Source of the DNA: Streptomyces spinosisporus
Lineage (GTDB): Bacteria; Actinomycetota; Actinomycetes; Streptomycetales; Streptomycetaceae
Reading direction: 5' to 3'
Length of the DNA: 64,000 nucleotides
Assembly: GCF_022698145.1 (NCBI RefSeq)
Contig: NZ_JALDAX010000002.1
Span: 248,001 to 312,000 of the forward strand
Of the stretch, positions 55,539 to 63,640 are shown piece after piece. Position 1 is the first letter of the stretch; each line of letters opens with the position of its first letter. The position numbers and the translations under genes were made by a program. The notes under the pieces were generated by a model that had not been told where the DNA came from, did no database searches, and saw only the letters and a list, made by a program, of their open reading frames with translations.

Positions 55539-56066
55539 TTACGGAATGACAACGACGGGACGCTTGGCCCGCTTGGCGAGCCGTCCCGCGACGGAGCCGA
55601 AGAGACGTCCGACGAGACCGTGCGTGGAGCCGACGACGATCGCGTCCGCCTCGTACTCCCGCCCGACCTCTTCCAGTTCGTGGCAGATGTCGCCGCCGCG
55701 CTCGACCAGGATCCAGGGCACCTCGGAGAGGTACTCCGCGCAGGCGAGTTCGAGGCCGAGGACCTCGGTGCGATGGTCCGGCACGTCGACGAAGACCGGT
55801 GGCTCACAGCCGGCCCACACCGTGGTGGGCAGCCGGTTGGCGACATGAACGATGATCAGGCCCGACCGGATGCGGTTGGCCATGCCGATCGCGTACGCGA
55901 GGGCGCGTTCACTGGACATGGAGCCGTCGAAGCCGACGACGACGCCGTGCTTGAAGGCTGGATCGCAGGAGTGGCGTGGTTCTTCCGCCGCCTCGGGCTC
56001 GGCCGCCGTGGGATCGGCGACGGGCCGCTTGCGGTCCGCGGGTTCGAAGAATTCGTGACCGGCCAT
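55539..56066 (-). CDS. Universal stress protein, single Usp domain
   Basis: A 175-residue cytoplasmic UspA-type protein with a 40-residue charged N-terminal extension. The Usp core begins VVVGFDGSMSSERALAYA and ends with the ATP-binding loop GSTHGLVGRLFGSVAGRL (G-2X-G-9X-G-S/T type), so it probably binds ATP. Members respond to oxygen, redox or starvation signals; the ligand response here is unknown. An upstream site TACCC-CCAA-GGGTA at 56150-56163 could be regulatory. Confidence 0.88.
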   Translation of the reverse strand: MAGHEFFEPADRKRPVADPTAAEPEAAEEPRHSCDPAFKHGVVVGFDGSMSSERALAYAIGMANRIRSGLIIVHVANRLPTTVWAGCEPPVFVDVPDHRTEVLGLELACAEYLSEVPWILVERGGDICHELEEVGREYEADAIVVGSTHGLVGRLFGSVAGRLAKRAKRPVVVIP

Positions 56067-56417
56067 GGCTGTCTCGGCGTTTTGATCCTTTATGGGAGGG
56101 ACAACAGTGTGCGGCGGAGCTGTGTCCGGGAATCATCTTCCCAACCCCATACCCCCAAGGGTACGGCGGCACGCCTCCTTAGCCCAGATCCCGCCCACGG
56201 TCCGTGGGGGTTCCAGGGAGCATGCACGAGGGGGCGCCCGTAACGCAATGGTTGCTGCGCTGTACAGGCGGTTTGCACAGGATTCACTTATCGGGGCGGC
56301 TCCGGGACGGCACGGACACGGCCCCGACCGGTGCGGCGCGCGGCGCCGGCGGGAGCGTACAGTGACCGACCGGTCGAACAGGCGTTGAACACCGTGACCC
56401 GGCCCCAGGGAGCACGC
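56067..56417. promoter_or_regulatory. Divergent intergenic region, usp and small membrane protein genes
   Basis: This 351-base gap holds no supported gene. It contains TACCC-CCAA-GGGTA (56150-56163), a 14-bp inverted repeat of the type bound by CsoR/CstR-like sensors, and GGGAG just before the plus-strand start at 56418. I see no clear promoter hexamers. Confidence 0.4.
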
Positions 56418-56750
56418 ATGCCCGTACCGCACCCCACCCCCGAACCTCCCCACGCGAGCAATCCGCCCCAGGACGCCGTGACCGACGTGGTCCGCTGGGC
56501 GGCGTTCAGCTGCGTGCTGGTTCCGGTGGTACTCCTTTGGTACGGCACCTCGCTCGCCGGCGCCGCGGGCACGGCCCTCGGTCTCGCCGCCGTCACCGCC
56601 GTGTGCCGTCTGCTGCTGCGCCAGTCGGAGCGCGGCGCGGCCGGCCGCGCGCCCGAGGAGGCCGCCGCCGGGGGCGGCCGTCGTCACAGAAGCGGCACGG
56701 GTGCTCACAGAGGCGGACGACGCACCGGGGGAAACACACCGGTCGGCTGA
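56418..56750 (+). CDS. Small membrane protein of unknown function
   Basis: A 110-residue protein with a proline-rich N-terminus (PVPHPTPEPPH), two closely spaced hydrophobic segments (AAFSCVLVPVVLLWYGTSLAG and AAGTALGLAAVTAVCRLLL, about residues 28-66) and a Gly/Arg-rich cytoplasmic tail. GGGAG lies five bases before the ATG. An in-frame GTG at 56394 is an alternative start. No family recognised; it lies directly upstream of adpA but is separated by a terminator-like hairpin. Confidence 0.68.
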   Translation: MPVPHPTPEPPHASNPPQDAVTDVVRWAAFSCVLVPVVLLWYGTSLAGAAGTALGLAAVTAVCRLLLRQSERGAAGRAPEEAAAGGGRRHRSGTGAHRGGRRTGGNTPVG

Positions 56751-56759
56751 CCGGTTTCC
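56731..56759 (+). terminator. Hairpin terminator upstream of adpA
   Basis: ACCGGTC (56738-56744) pairs with GACCGGT (56749-56755) around a four-base loop that includes the stop of the small membrane protein gene. GGAAAC/GTTTCC flanks extend it with a bulge. Confidence 0.6.
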
Positions 56760-57128
56760 GCGCACGCGCACGACGCTTTTCAGCCAACTTCCGGCCACCG
56801 TGCATTCCTTGCCCCCACCACCCCCCAACCCCCGTTCCACCTGCACGAACAGGGGCTCACAGGCCCCGCGCACCCTATGTGGATTGGCCACTGCGACAAG
56901 GCGCACTTCCCTGCACGGCCCGCGAGTGCAACGCTTCGTGATCGAATGCTTCACGCCAAGTTGCCATGTCGACAATGTGCCGGTTCCCGAACTGGGTCAC
57001 CCCGGCACCACGGGACACAGTAGATTCGATCTTGACGTCTTACGGCGGGGGACTCGTGCAGGACCGAGGGGAAACGTGCAGGAGCGACACAACCGAGGAG
57101 CCGCGACCACCGAGGGGGGCTTAGCAGT
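56760..57128 (+). promoter_or_regulatory. adpA upstream region: promoter, leader and possible leader ORF
   Basis: This 369-base region precedes adpA. TAGATT at 57021-57026 is a candidate -10; the -35 is unclear. The leader contains a direct repeat CGTGCAGGA at 57055-57063 and 57075-57083, three CCGAGG copies (57064, 57093, 57110), and a short frame from GTG 57056 to TAG 57124 ending four bases before the adpA ATG, with GGCGGGGG upstream of it. In S. griseus and S. coelicolor adpA is known to be controlled by a gamma-butyrolactone receptor and by post-transcriptional events; their sites were not identified here. Confidence 0.55.
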
Positions 57129-58370
57129 ATGAGCCACGACTCCACTGCCGCGCCGGAAGCCGCGGCCCGGAAGCTTTCCGGGCGACGCCGCAAGGAGATC
57201 GTCGCGGTGCTGCTGTTCAGCGGCGGCCCCATCTTCGAGAGTTCCATACCGCTGTCGGTGTTCGGGATCGACCGCCAGGACGCCGGCGTGCCGCGCTACC
57301 GACTGCTGGTGTGCGGAGGCGAGGAAGGCCCGCTGCGGACCACAGGGGGCCTGGAACTCACCGCGCCGCATGGCCTGGAAGCGATCTCACGCGCGGGCAC
57401 GGTCGTCGTACCGGCCTGGCGCTCGATCACTTCTCCGCCACCGGAGGAGGCGCTCGACGCACTGCGCCGGGCGCACGAGGAAGGCGCCCGGATCGTCGGG
57501 CTGTGCACCGGCGCCTTCGTCCTGGCGGCGGCGGGCCTGCTGGACGGCCGACCCGCGACCACGCACTGGATGTACGCACCGACGCTGGCCAAGCGCTACC
57601 CGTCGGTGCACGTGGATCCGAGAGAACTCTTCGTCGACGACGGAGACGTACTGACATCGGCCGGTACGGCGGCCGGAATCGACCTCTGTCTGCACATCGT
57701 GCGGACGGACCACGGCAACGAGGCGGCCGGTGCGCTGGCCCGCCGACTGGTCGTCCCACCGCGCCGGACAGGAGGCCAGGAGCGCTACCTGGACCGCTCT
57801 TTACCAGAGGAGATCGGCGCCGACCCGCTCGCCGAGGTCGTCGCCTGGGCGCTGGAGCACCTGCACGAGCAGTTCGACGTCGAGACGCTGGCGGCACGCG
57901 CGTACATGAGCCGCCGCACCTTCGACCGCCGCTTCCGCTCGCTGACGGGCAGCGCCCCGCTGCAGTGGCTGATCACCCAGCGGGTGCTGCAGGCGCAGCG
58001 GCTGCTGGAGACGTCGGACTACTCGGTGGACGAGGTCGCGGGCCGCTGCGGCTTCCGCTCGCCGGTGGCGCTGCGCGGCCACTTCCGCCGTCAGCTGGGC
58101 TCGTCGCCGGCCGCCTACCGCGCCGCGTACCGCGCCCGCCGTCCGCAGGGCGACAAGCCGGCCGACCTGGAGGGCTCGGCAGGACCCGTGCTGCCGGGCC
58201 CGTCCCTGCACCCGGAGAGCCCGGTCCCGCTGCAGAGCCGGCGCGCGGCGGCCTCGGCGCTCGGCTCGGGTCCCGCGCTGTCGACGACGGCGGCCGCGTC
58301 CGCGGACAACGGCCGCGAGTCGTACGTCACCAGCCGCGCGAGCGTGCCGGGACAGCGCAGCGGTACCTGA
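57129..58370 (+). CDS. adpA: AdpA, central developmental regulator (AraC/GlxA family), with TTA codon
   Basis: AdpA controls hundreds of genes for aerial growth, secretion and secondary metabolism in Streptomyces. The 413-residue protein has an N-terminal DJ-1/PfpI-like dimerisation domain (residues 15-200, with the GLCTGAFVLA elbow about 124-130) and a C-terminal AraC DNA-binding domain with two HTHs (DVETLAARAYMSRRTFDRRF, DYSVDEVAGRCGF; about 248-340), then a variable tail. Codon 225 (57801-57803) is TTA, the rare leucine codon read by the bldA tRNA, in the linker between domains, as in known adpA genes. It is followed by ornA as in other streptomycetes. Confidence 0.96.
   Translation: MSHDSTAAPEAAARKLSGRRRKEIVAVLLFSGGPIFESSIPLSVFGIDRQDAGVPRYRLLVCGGEEGPLRTTGGLELTAPHGLEAISRAGTVVVPAWRSITSPPPEEALDALRRAHEEGARIVGLCTGAFVLAAAGLLDGRPATTHWMYAPTLAKRYPSVHVDPRELFVDDGDVLTSAGTAAGIDLCLHIVRTDHGNEAAGALARRLVVPPRRTGGQERYLDRSLPEEIGADPLAEVVAWALEHLHEQFDVETLAARAYMSRRTFDRRFRSLTGSAPLQWLITQRVLQAQRLLETSDYSVDEVAGRCGFRSPVALRGHFRRQLGSSPAAYRAAYRARRPQGDKPADLEGSAGPVLPGPSLHPESPVPLQSRRAAASALGSGPALSTTAAASADNGRESYVTSRASVPGQRSGT
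57801..57803 (+). other. In-frame TTA leucine codon in adpA
   Basis: The codon falls in the inter-domain linker (RSLPEEIG, Leu225). Translation would need the bldA tRNA-Leu(UUA), making AdpA dependent on developmental timing. Confidence 0.95.
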
Positions 58371-58388
58371 CGTGAGGACGAGAGGTGA

Positions 58389-58430
58389 GCGGTGTACCGG
58401 GGGTCCGCCCCCGGTGCACCGGTACACCGC
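58389..58430 (+). terminator. Nested inverted repeats after adpA
   Basis: An inner perfect hairpin ACCGGGGG-TCCG-CCCCCGGT (58396-58415) is embedded in outer arms GCGGTGTACCG (58389-58399) and CGGTACACCGC (58420-58430). The two share bases, so the RNA can choose between foldings. It probably ends or attenuates the adpA transcript before ornA. Confidence 0.7.
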
Positions 58431-58478
58431 CCGGACCGCGGGGCACCCAAAAGCGCACGCCAGCTTTAGGGTGGTCGC

Positions 58479-59081
58479 ATGAACGATCGCATGGTGTGGA
58501 TCGACTGCGAGATGACCGGCCTCTCGCTGTCCGACGACGCGCTCATCGAGGTTGCCGCCCTCGTCACCGACTCCGAACTGAACATCCTCGGTGAGGGTGT
58601 GGACATCGTCATCCGCCCGCCGGACCAGGCCCTGGAGACGATGCCGGAGGTGGTGCGTCAGATGCACACCGCGTCCGGGCTGCTGGAGGAGCTGGCCGGG
58701 GGCACGACCCTGGCCGACGCCGAGGAGCAGGTCCTCTCCTATGTCCGCGAGCACGTCAAGGAGGCCGGGAAGGCTCCGCTGTGCGGCAACTCCGTCGGCA
58801 CGGACCGCGGTTTCCTGCTCCGGGACATGGCGACGCTCGAGGGCTACCTCCACTACCGCATCGTCGACGTCTCCAGCATCAAGGAGCTGGCGCGGCGCTG
58901 GTATCCGCGGGCGTACTTCAACAGCCCCGAGAAGAACGGCAACCACCGCGCGCTCGCCGACATCCGCGAGTCCATCGCGGAGCTGCGCTACTACCGCGAG
59001 GCGATCTTCGTGCCGCAGCCAGGGCCCGACTCCGACACGGCCAGGTCGATCGCCGCGAAGCACGTCCTGCCTGCGCAGTAG
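58479..59081 (+). CDS. ornA: Oligoribonuclease
   Basis: OrnA is a 3'-5' exoribonuclease that degrades di- to pentaribonucleotides, including pGpG from c-di-GMP. The 200-residue DEDDh enzyme shows the first Asp-Glu in WIDCEMTGL, a second Asp in the GTDRGFLLRDM block and the His-Asp pair in NHRALADIRESI. From memory its gene follows adpA in S. coelicolor and S. griseus and is required for normal growth and sporulation. The ATG lacks a strong Shine-Dalgarno (AGGGTGG). Confidence 0.95.
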   Translation: MNDRMVWIDCEMTGLSLSDDALIEVAALVTDSELNILGEGVDIVIRPPDQALETMPEVVRQMHTASGLLEELAGGTTLADAEEQVLSYVREHVKEAGKAPLCGNSVGTDRGFLLRDMATLEGYLHYRIVDVSSIKELARRWYPRAYFNSPEKNGNHRALADIRESIAELRYYREAIFVPQPGPDSDTARSIAAKHVLPAQ

Positions 59082-59185
59082 GAGGCCGGAGGGGACGCCG
59101 GAAAAGCTGGGCGCGAGCACCCCTTCGGACCCTGTACACTTTTTCTCGGCCGGTCGGAGAACCACGAAGTCAACCGCCGGTCGTG

Positions 59186-59258
59186 GTGGGTGTAGCTCAG
59201 CTGGTAGAGCACCTGGTTGTGGTCCAGGATGTCGCGGGTTCGAGTCCCGTCACTCACC
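59186..59258 (+). tRNA. tRNA-His (GTG anticodon)
   Basis: A complete cloverleaf: acceptor GTGGGTG with CACTCAC, D-stem GCTC/GAGC, anticodon stem CCTGG/CCAGG around TTGTGGT with anticodon GTG at 59219-59221, and T-arm GCGGGTTCGAGTCCCGT. The 3' end is C then CCT; the CCA is not encoded. TACACT at 59135-59140 may be the -10. Confidence 0.95.
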
Positions 59259-59268
59259 CTGAGTAGTC

Positions 59269-59310
59269 AGCCGGTGACCTTGAAGGATCGGGGTCACCGG
59301 CTGCTTCGTT
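59269..59310 (+). terminator. Terminator after tRNA-His
   Basis: AGCCGGTGACC (59269-59279) pairs with GGTCACCGGCT (59292-59302), a perfect 11-bp stem with a 12-base loop, followed by GCTTCGTT. Confidence 0.8.
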
Positions 59311-59334
59311 CTCCGGGCTCCGCAGGGGCGGCAC

Positions 59335-59832
59335 ATGGACATCGGCACCATCCGCACCACCCGCCTCGACCTCCTCCCCCTTCAGGTCTCGCACGCCGCC
59401 GAGATGGCCGTCGTCCTCTCCGATCCCGCCCTGCACACCTTCATCGGCGGCAGCCCCAGCACTGCCGAGGCCCTGCGCCAACGCTACGAACGCCTGGTCG
59501 CCGGCAGCCCCGACCCGGCCGTCTCCTGGTGCAACTGGGTGCTGCGGGAGACGTCGGAGTCCCGACTCGTGGGAACCGTCCAGGCGACGGTGATGGGCCC
59601 GACCGCGGAGATCGCCTGGGTCGTCGGCACCCCCTGGCAGGGCCGCGGCTACGCCTCGGAGGCGGCTCGCGCCCTCGTGGACCACCTGAGCGGGCGGTCC
59701 CTCCACACGGTCATCGCCCACATCCACCCGGACCACCTCGCCTCGGCGGCGGTCGCCCGCGCGGCCGGCCTGGCGCCGACGGCCGAGATGCAGGACGGCG
59801 AGGTACGCTGGCGCCGCTCGCTGCGTGCGTGA
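59335..59832 (+). CDS. GNAT acetyltransferase
   Basis: A 165-residue RimJ/RimL-type N-acetyltransferase with strands TIRTTRLDLLPL, IAWVVGTPWQGRGYASEAARALVDHL (acetyl-CoA loop Q-G-R-G-Y-A) and the AHIHPDHLASAAVARAAGL helix. The target is unknown. The ATG has GGGGCGG upstream as a weak ribosome site. It follows the tRNA terminator and converges with cebR. Confidence 0.85.
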   Translation: MDIGTIRTTRLDLLPLQVSHAAEMAVVLSDPALHTFIGGSPSTAEALRQRYERLVAGSPDPAVSWCNWVLRETSESRLVGTVQATVMGPTAEIAWVVGTPWQGRGYASEAARALVDHLSGRSLHTVIAHIHPDHLASAAVARAAGLAPTAEMQDGEVRWRRSLRA

Positions 59833-59907
59833 CGTACCGTCAACTCCTGTGCGTGAGCGCCGCGTTGGGCCGCCGCGCACAGCCCGCCTGCAGGCGCCGC
59901 CACCGGA

Positions 59908-60963
59908 TCAGGACGAGGTGCGCGGCACCAGTTCCGTCGCCAACACCATCTGGCGGCGGTCCAGGTCTCGGGAGGTGGGCGGGCGGCGGTCGGCGATCTC
60001 GGTCAGGAGGAGGTCGATCATGCGGCGGCCCATCTCCTCGATGGGCTGGCGGACGCTGGTGAGCGGCGGGTCCATGTGGCGGGCTATGGCCGAGTCGTCG
60101 TAGCCGACCAGCGCCACGTCGTCGGGGATGCGGCGCCCCTCCTTGCGCAGGATCTGGCGGGCGCCGGCCGCCATCACGTCGGAGCCGGCGAAGACCGCGT
60201 CCAGGTCGGGGCGGCGGGAGAGCAGCGTCGCCATCGCCCGGCGGCCGCCCTCCTCGGTGAAGTCACCCGGTTCGATCAGCTGGTCGTCGGCCCTGTGGCC
60301 CGCGTCGCGCAGCGCGTCGCGGTAGCCGTCGACGCGGCGCTGGGCGCCGTAGACGTCGAGGCGGCCGGTGATGTGCGCGATCTTGCGGCGGCCCCGCTGG
60401 ATGAGATGCTCGACCGCCGAGCGGCCGCCGCCGTAGTTGTCGGAGTCCACCGAGGTCAGCGTCTCCGCGGCCGAGCGGGGACCGCTGATCACCGCCGGGA
60501 TCTCCAACTGGGCCAGCAGGTCGGGGAGCGGGTCGTCCGCATGGACGGAGACCAGCAGCACGCCGTCCACCCGGTGCGCGGCCAGATACTGGGCGAGCCG
60601 CCGGCGCTCGCGGTCGCTGCCCGCGAATATCAGCAGCAACTGCATCTCGGTGTCGGAGAGTTCGGCCCCCACTCCCCGGAGCATGTCCGAGAAGTACGGC
60701 TCCGCGAAGAAGCGGGTCTCCGGCTCGGGGACGACCAGGGCGATCGAGTCGGTGCGGTTGGCAGCGAGCGCGCGGGCGGCCGTGTTCGGGACGTAGCCGA
60801 GCTCCGCGACCGCCGCCTCGACCGCGGCGCGGGTCGCGTCGCTGACCCGGGGCGAGCCGTTGATCACGCGTGAGACGGTGCCGCGTCCGACGCCGGCGCG
60901 CGCGGCGACCTCTTCGAGGGTGGGCCGGCCCCCGCTCCGGCTCCGACCTCCGTGGCCTGCCAT
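59908..60963 (-). CDS. cebR: CebR, LacI-family repressor of cellobiose/cello-oligosaccharide genes
   Basis: CebR represses cellobiose and cellotriose uptake genes until the inducer binds. The 351-residue protein has an N-terminal HTH (LEEVAARAGVGRGTVSRVIN, about residues 16-35), hinge helix PNTAARALA and a periplasmic-binding-protein-like effector domain ending GYDDSAIARHMDPPLTSVRQP. It is divergent from cebEFG, with the 18-bp palindrome at 61158-61175 between them. The same repressor is reported in S. scabies to control cellulose-sensing and thaxtomin production; this strain's role is inferred. The ATG at 60963 has a GGAG stretch just upstream. Confidence 0.94.
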   Translation of the reverse strand: MAGHGGRSRSGGRPTLEEVAARAGVGRGTVSRVINGSPRVSDATRAAVEAAVAELGYVPNTAARALAANRTDSIALVVPEPETRFFAEPYFSDMLRGVGAELSDTEMQLLLIFAGSDRERRRLAQYLAAHRVDGVLLVSVHADDPLPDLLAQLEIPAVISGPRSAAETLTSVDSDNYGGGRSAVEHLIQRGRRKIAHITGRLDVYGAQRRVDGYRDALRDAGHRADDQLIEPGDFTEEGGRRAMATLLSRRPDLDAVFAGSDVMAAGARQILRKEGRRIPDDVALVGYDDSAIARHMDPPLTSVRQPIEEMGRRMIDLLLTEIADRRPPTSRDLDRRQMVLATELVPRTSS

Positions 60964-61115
60964 GGGCTCCGCCGCCTTCCGCCGTTTTCGCTGCCGGGCT
61001 GGAATCTAACAGCCCCGTCTGCTGGAGTGACCTTCGCTGTGGGCCACCCTGTACCGGACCCGTCAAGTCCACTTAACAGCCCGATAACTGAACGCATCTA
61101 GCCCGGCTTCCACCC

Positions 61116-61175
61116 TTGACACCCCCGCCGGAACCGACGAACCTTCAACACATCACTTGTGGGAGCGCTCCCACA
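61116..61175 (+). promoter_or_regulatory. CebR operator and cebE promoter region
   Basis: TGTGGGAGCGCTCCCACA (61158-61175) is a perfect 18-bp palindrome containing the CebR box TGGGAGCGCTCCCA. TTGACA at 61116-61121 is a good -35; a -10 near 61139-61144 is weak. Confidence 0.88.
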
Positions 61176-61289
61176 GTACCTGACACATACACATCCCGCA
61201 CGTTCCCCGCCCGAGCCGCAGCGAGTACGAACGGGCCCAACCTATGCAGTTGGCCGGGGGGTCGGCACGTCAGGCAACAGGAGGACCCA

Positions 61290-62615
61290 ATGCGCACGAG
61301 TACCCGCCGGTCCCACCGGGTGGTGGCCTTCGCGGCCGTCGCCGCGCTGGCCACGGGGCTGCTGGCCGGCTGCGCCAGTGACGACGACGACTCGTCGGGC
61401 TCGAACGACGGCGGCGGCAACGCCAAGGGCAAGACCACGCTGACCGTCGGCACCTTCGGCGTCTTCGGCTACAAGCAGGCCGGCCTCTACGACGAATACA
61501 TGAAGCTGCACCCCGACATCTCCATCAAGGAGAACGTCACCACCCGTACCGACGTGTACTGGCCGAAGGTGCTCACCCGGCTGCAGGCCGGTTCCGGCAC
61601 CGACGACATCCAGGCCATCGAGGTCGGCAACATCACCGAGGCCGTCCAGACGCAGGCGGCCAAGTTCGTCGACCTCGGCAAGGACGTCGACAAGTCCCAG
61701 TGGCTGGACTGGAAGAACGCCCAGGCCACCACCAAGGACGGCAAGCTGATCGGGCTCGGCACCGACACCGGCCCGATGGCGATCTGCTACCGCAAGGACC
61801 TGTTCCAGAAGGCCGGCCTGCCGACCGACCGCAACAAGCTCGCCGACATGTGGAAGGGCGACTGGGCGAAGTACGTCGACGTCGGCAAGGACTACATGAA
61901 GAAGGCGCCCAAGGGCACCAAGTTCGTGGACTCCGCCTCCTCCGTCTACAACGCGGCCCTCGGCGGCGGCAAGGAGCGGTACTACGACAAGGACGGCAAC
62001 GTCATCTGGGACAAGTCCGACGGCGTGTCCAAGGCCTGGGACGTCGCGATGTCGGTGGCGACCAGCAACATGTCGGCGAAGCTGAAGCAGTTCGACAAGC
62101 CGTGGGACCAGGGCTACGCCAACGGCACCTTCGCCACGGTCGCCTGCCCGGCGTGGATGATCGGCTACATCGAGCAGAAGTCCGGTGACTCCGGCAAGGG
62201 CAAGTGGGACGTCGCCGCGGCCCCGACCGCGTCCAACTGGGGCGGTTCCTTCCTCGGCGTGCCGACCGCGAGCAAGCACCAGAAGGAGGCCGTCGCCCTG
62301 GCGAAGTGGCTGACCGCGCCCGAGCAGCAGGCGAAGGTCTTCGCCAAGCAGGCCAGCTTCCCGTCGACCCCGTCGGCGTTCTCCACCCTGAAGCCGGCCG
62401 CCGACACCACGGCCTACTTCTCGAACGCGCCGATCACCCAGATCTTCGCCGACTCGGCCGAGACCATCCCGGTCCAGTACTTCGGCATCAAGGACCAGCC
62501 GATCAACACGGCCATCACCGACGTCGGCATCCTCCAGGTCGAGCAGAAGGGCAAGTCGCCCGACGAGGGCTGGAGCGCGGCCACCAAGGAGATCAAGGAC
62601 GTGCTCGGCCAGTGA
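61290..62615 (+). CDS. cebE: Cellobiose/cellotriose-binding lipoprotein
   Basis: A 441-residue extracellular sugar-binding lipoprotein of an ABC importer. The signal peptide ends in the lipobox LLAGC at about Cys26 and is followed by a Ser/Asn/Gly linker (SSGSNDGGGN). The type I/II binding fold shows TLTVGTFGVFGYKQAG, IQAIEVGNI, GTDTGPMAICYRKDLF and WLTAPEQQAKVF. AGGAGG lies six bases before the ATG. Operon with cebFG under CebR; the ATPase is usually encoded elsewhere (MsiK), a point known for the family and not visible here. Confidence 0.95.
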   Translation: MRTSTRRSHRVVAFAAVAALATGLLAGCASDDDDSSGSNDGGGNAKGKTTLTVGTFGVFGYKQAGLYDEYMKLHPDISIKENVTTRTDVYWPKVLTRLQAGSGTDDIQAIEVGNITEAVQTQAAKFVDLGKDVDKSQWLDWKNAQATTKDGKLIGLGTDTGPMAICYRKDLFQKAGLPTDRNKLADMWKGDWAKYVDVGKDYMKKAPKGTKFVDSASSVYNAALGGGKERYYDKDGNVIWDKSDGVSKAWDVAMSVATSNMSAKLKQFDKPWDQGYANGTFATVACPAWMIGYIEQKSGDSGKGKWDVAAAPTASNWGGSFLGVPTASKHQKEAVALAKWLTAPEQQAKVFAKQASFPSTPSAFSTLKPAADTTAYFSNAPITQIFADSAETIPVQYFGIKDQPINTAITDVGILQVEQKGKSPDEGWSAATKEIKDVLGQ

Positions 62616-63640
62616 CCAGCTCCAAGCAGGCTCTCGCGCACCCCGCGTCGAGCGCCGAGGCCGCGTCCGGCTCACAGCCGGGCGCGGCCCGGGGCGCTCA
62701 CGGTAGCGGTACGAAGCCGCCGGACCAGGGCTCCTGGCGCAGCCGGCTGTACCGCTGGGACATGAAGGCGTCGCCGTACGCGTTCATCTCCCCCTTCTTC
62801 ATCATCTTCGGGGCGTTCTCCCTGATCCCGCTGCTGTACACGGCCTGGTACTCGCTGCACAACGTGCAGCTGTCCTCGCTGGACACCCAGACCTGGGCCG
62901 GGCTGGACAACTACAAGAACCTGCTCAGCTCGGACTTCTTCTGGAACGCGCTGAAGAACACCTTCACCATCGGTGTGATCTCGACCGTCCCGCAGCTGAT
63001 GGCGGCGATCGGCCTGGCGCACCTGCTCAACTACCGGCTGCGCGGCTCGACCGTGTGGCGCGTCGTGATGCTCACCCCGTACGCCACCTCGGTGGCGGCC
63101 GCGACCCTCGTCTTCACGCTGCTGTACTCGTGGGACGGCGGCATGATCAACTGGTTCCTGCACTTCGTGGGCATCGACCCCATCAACTGGCGGGAGTCCG
63201 ACTGGGGTTCGCAGTTCGCCGTGTCGTCGATCGTGATCTGGCGGTGGACCGGCTACAACGCGCTGATCTATCTGGCGGCGATGCAGGCGATCCCGACCGA
63301 CCTGTACGAGTCGGCGGCGATCGACGGGGCCAACCGCTGGCAGCAGTTCCGGCATGTGACGATCCCCCAGCTGCGCCCGACGATCCTGTTCACCGTCGTG
63401 GTCTCCACCATCGGCGCGACGCAGCTCTTCGGTGAGCCCCTGCTGTTCGGCGGGGTCAGCGGCTCCAAGGGCGGCTCCGAGCACCAGTACCAGACGCTCG
63501 GCCTGTACATGTACGACCAGGGCTGGATCATCGGCAACCTCGGCAAGGCGTCCGCGATCGCCTGGTCGATGTTCCTGATCCTGTTGATCATTGCCGTGAT
63601 CAACATGCTGGTGACCCGACGCATGAGGAAGTCCCAATGA
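62612..63640 (+). CDS. cebF: Cellobiose ABC transporter permease CebF
   Basis: A 342-residue inner-membrane permease of the MalF family with a 50-residue cytoplasmic N-terminus, six predicted helices (for example SPYAFISPFFIIFGAFSLIPLLY) and the EAA loop YESAAIDGANRWQQFRHVTIPQL that contacts the ATPase. The GTG overlaps the cebE stop by four bases; its stop overlaps cebG likewise. Confidence 0.94.
   Translation: MTSSKQALAHPASSAEAASGSQPGAARGAHGSGTKPPDQGSWRSRLYRWDMKASPYAFISPFFIIFGAFSLIPLLYTAWYSLHNVQLSSLDTQTWAGLDNYKNLLSSDFFWNALKNTFTIGVISTVPQLMAAIGLAHLLNYRLRGSTVWRVVMLTPYATSVAAATLVFTLLYSWDGGMINWFLHFVGIDPINWRESDWGSQFAVSSIVIWRWTGYNALIYLAAMQAIPTDLYESAAIDGANRWQQFRHVTIPQLRPTILFTVVVSTIGATQLFGEPLLFGGVSGSKGGSEHQYQTLGLYMYDQGWIIGNLGKASAIAWSMFLILLIIAVINMLVTRRMRKSQ

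Noticed and set aside
62612..62615. Programmed frameshift between cebE and cebF
   Set aside because: The four-base GTGA overlap is ordinary translational coupling, also seen at many other junctions in this window.
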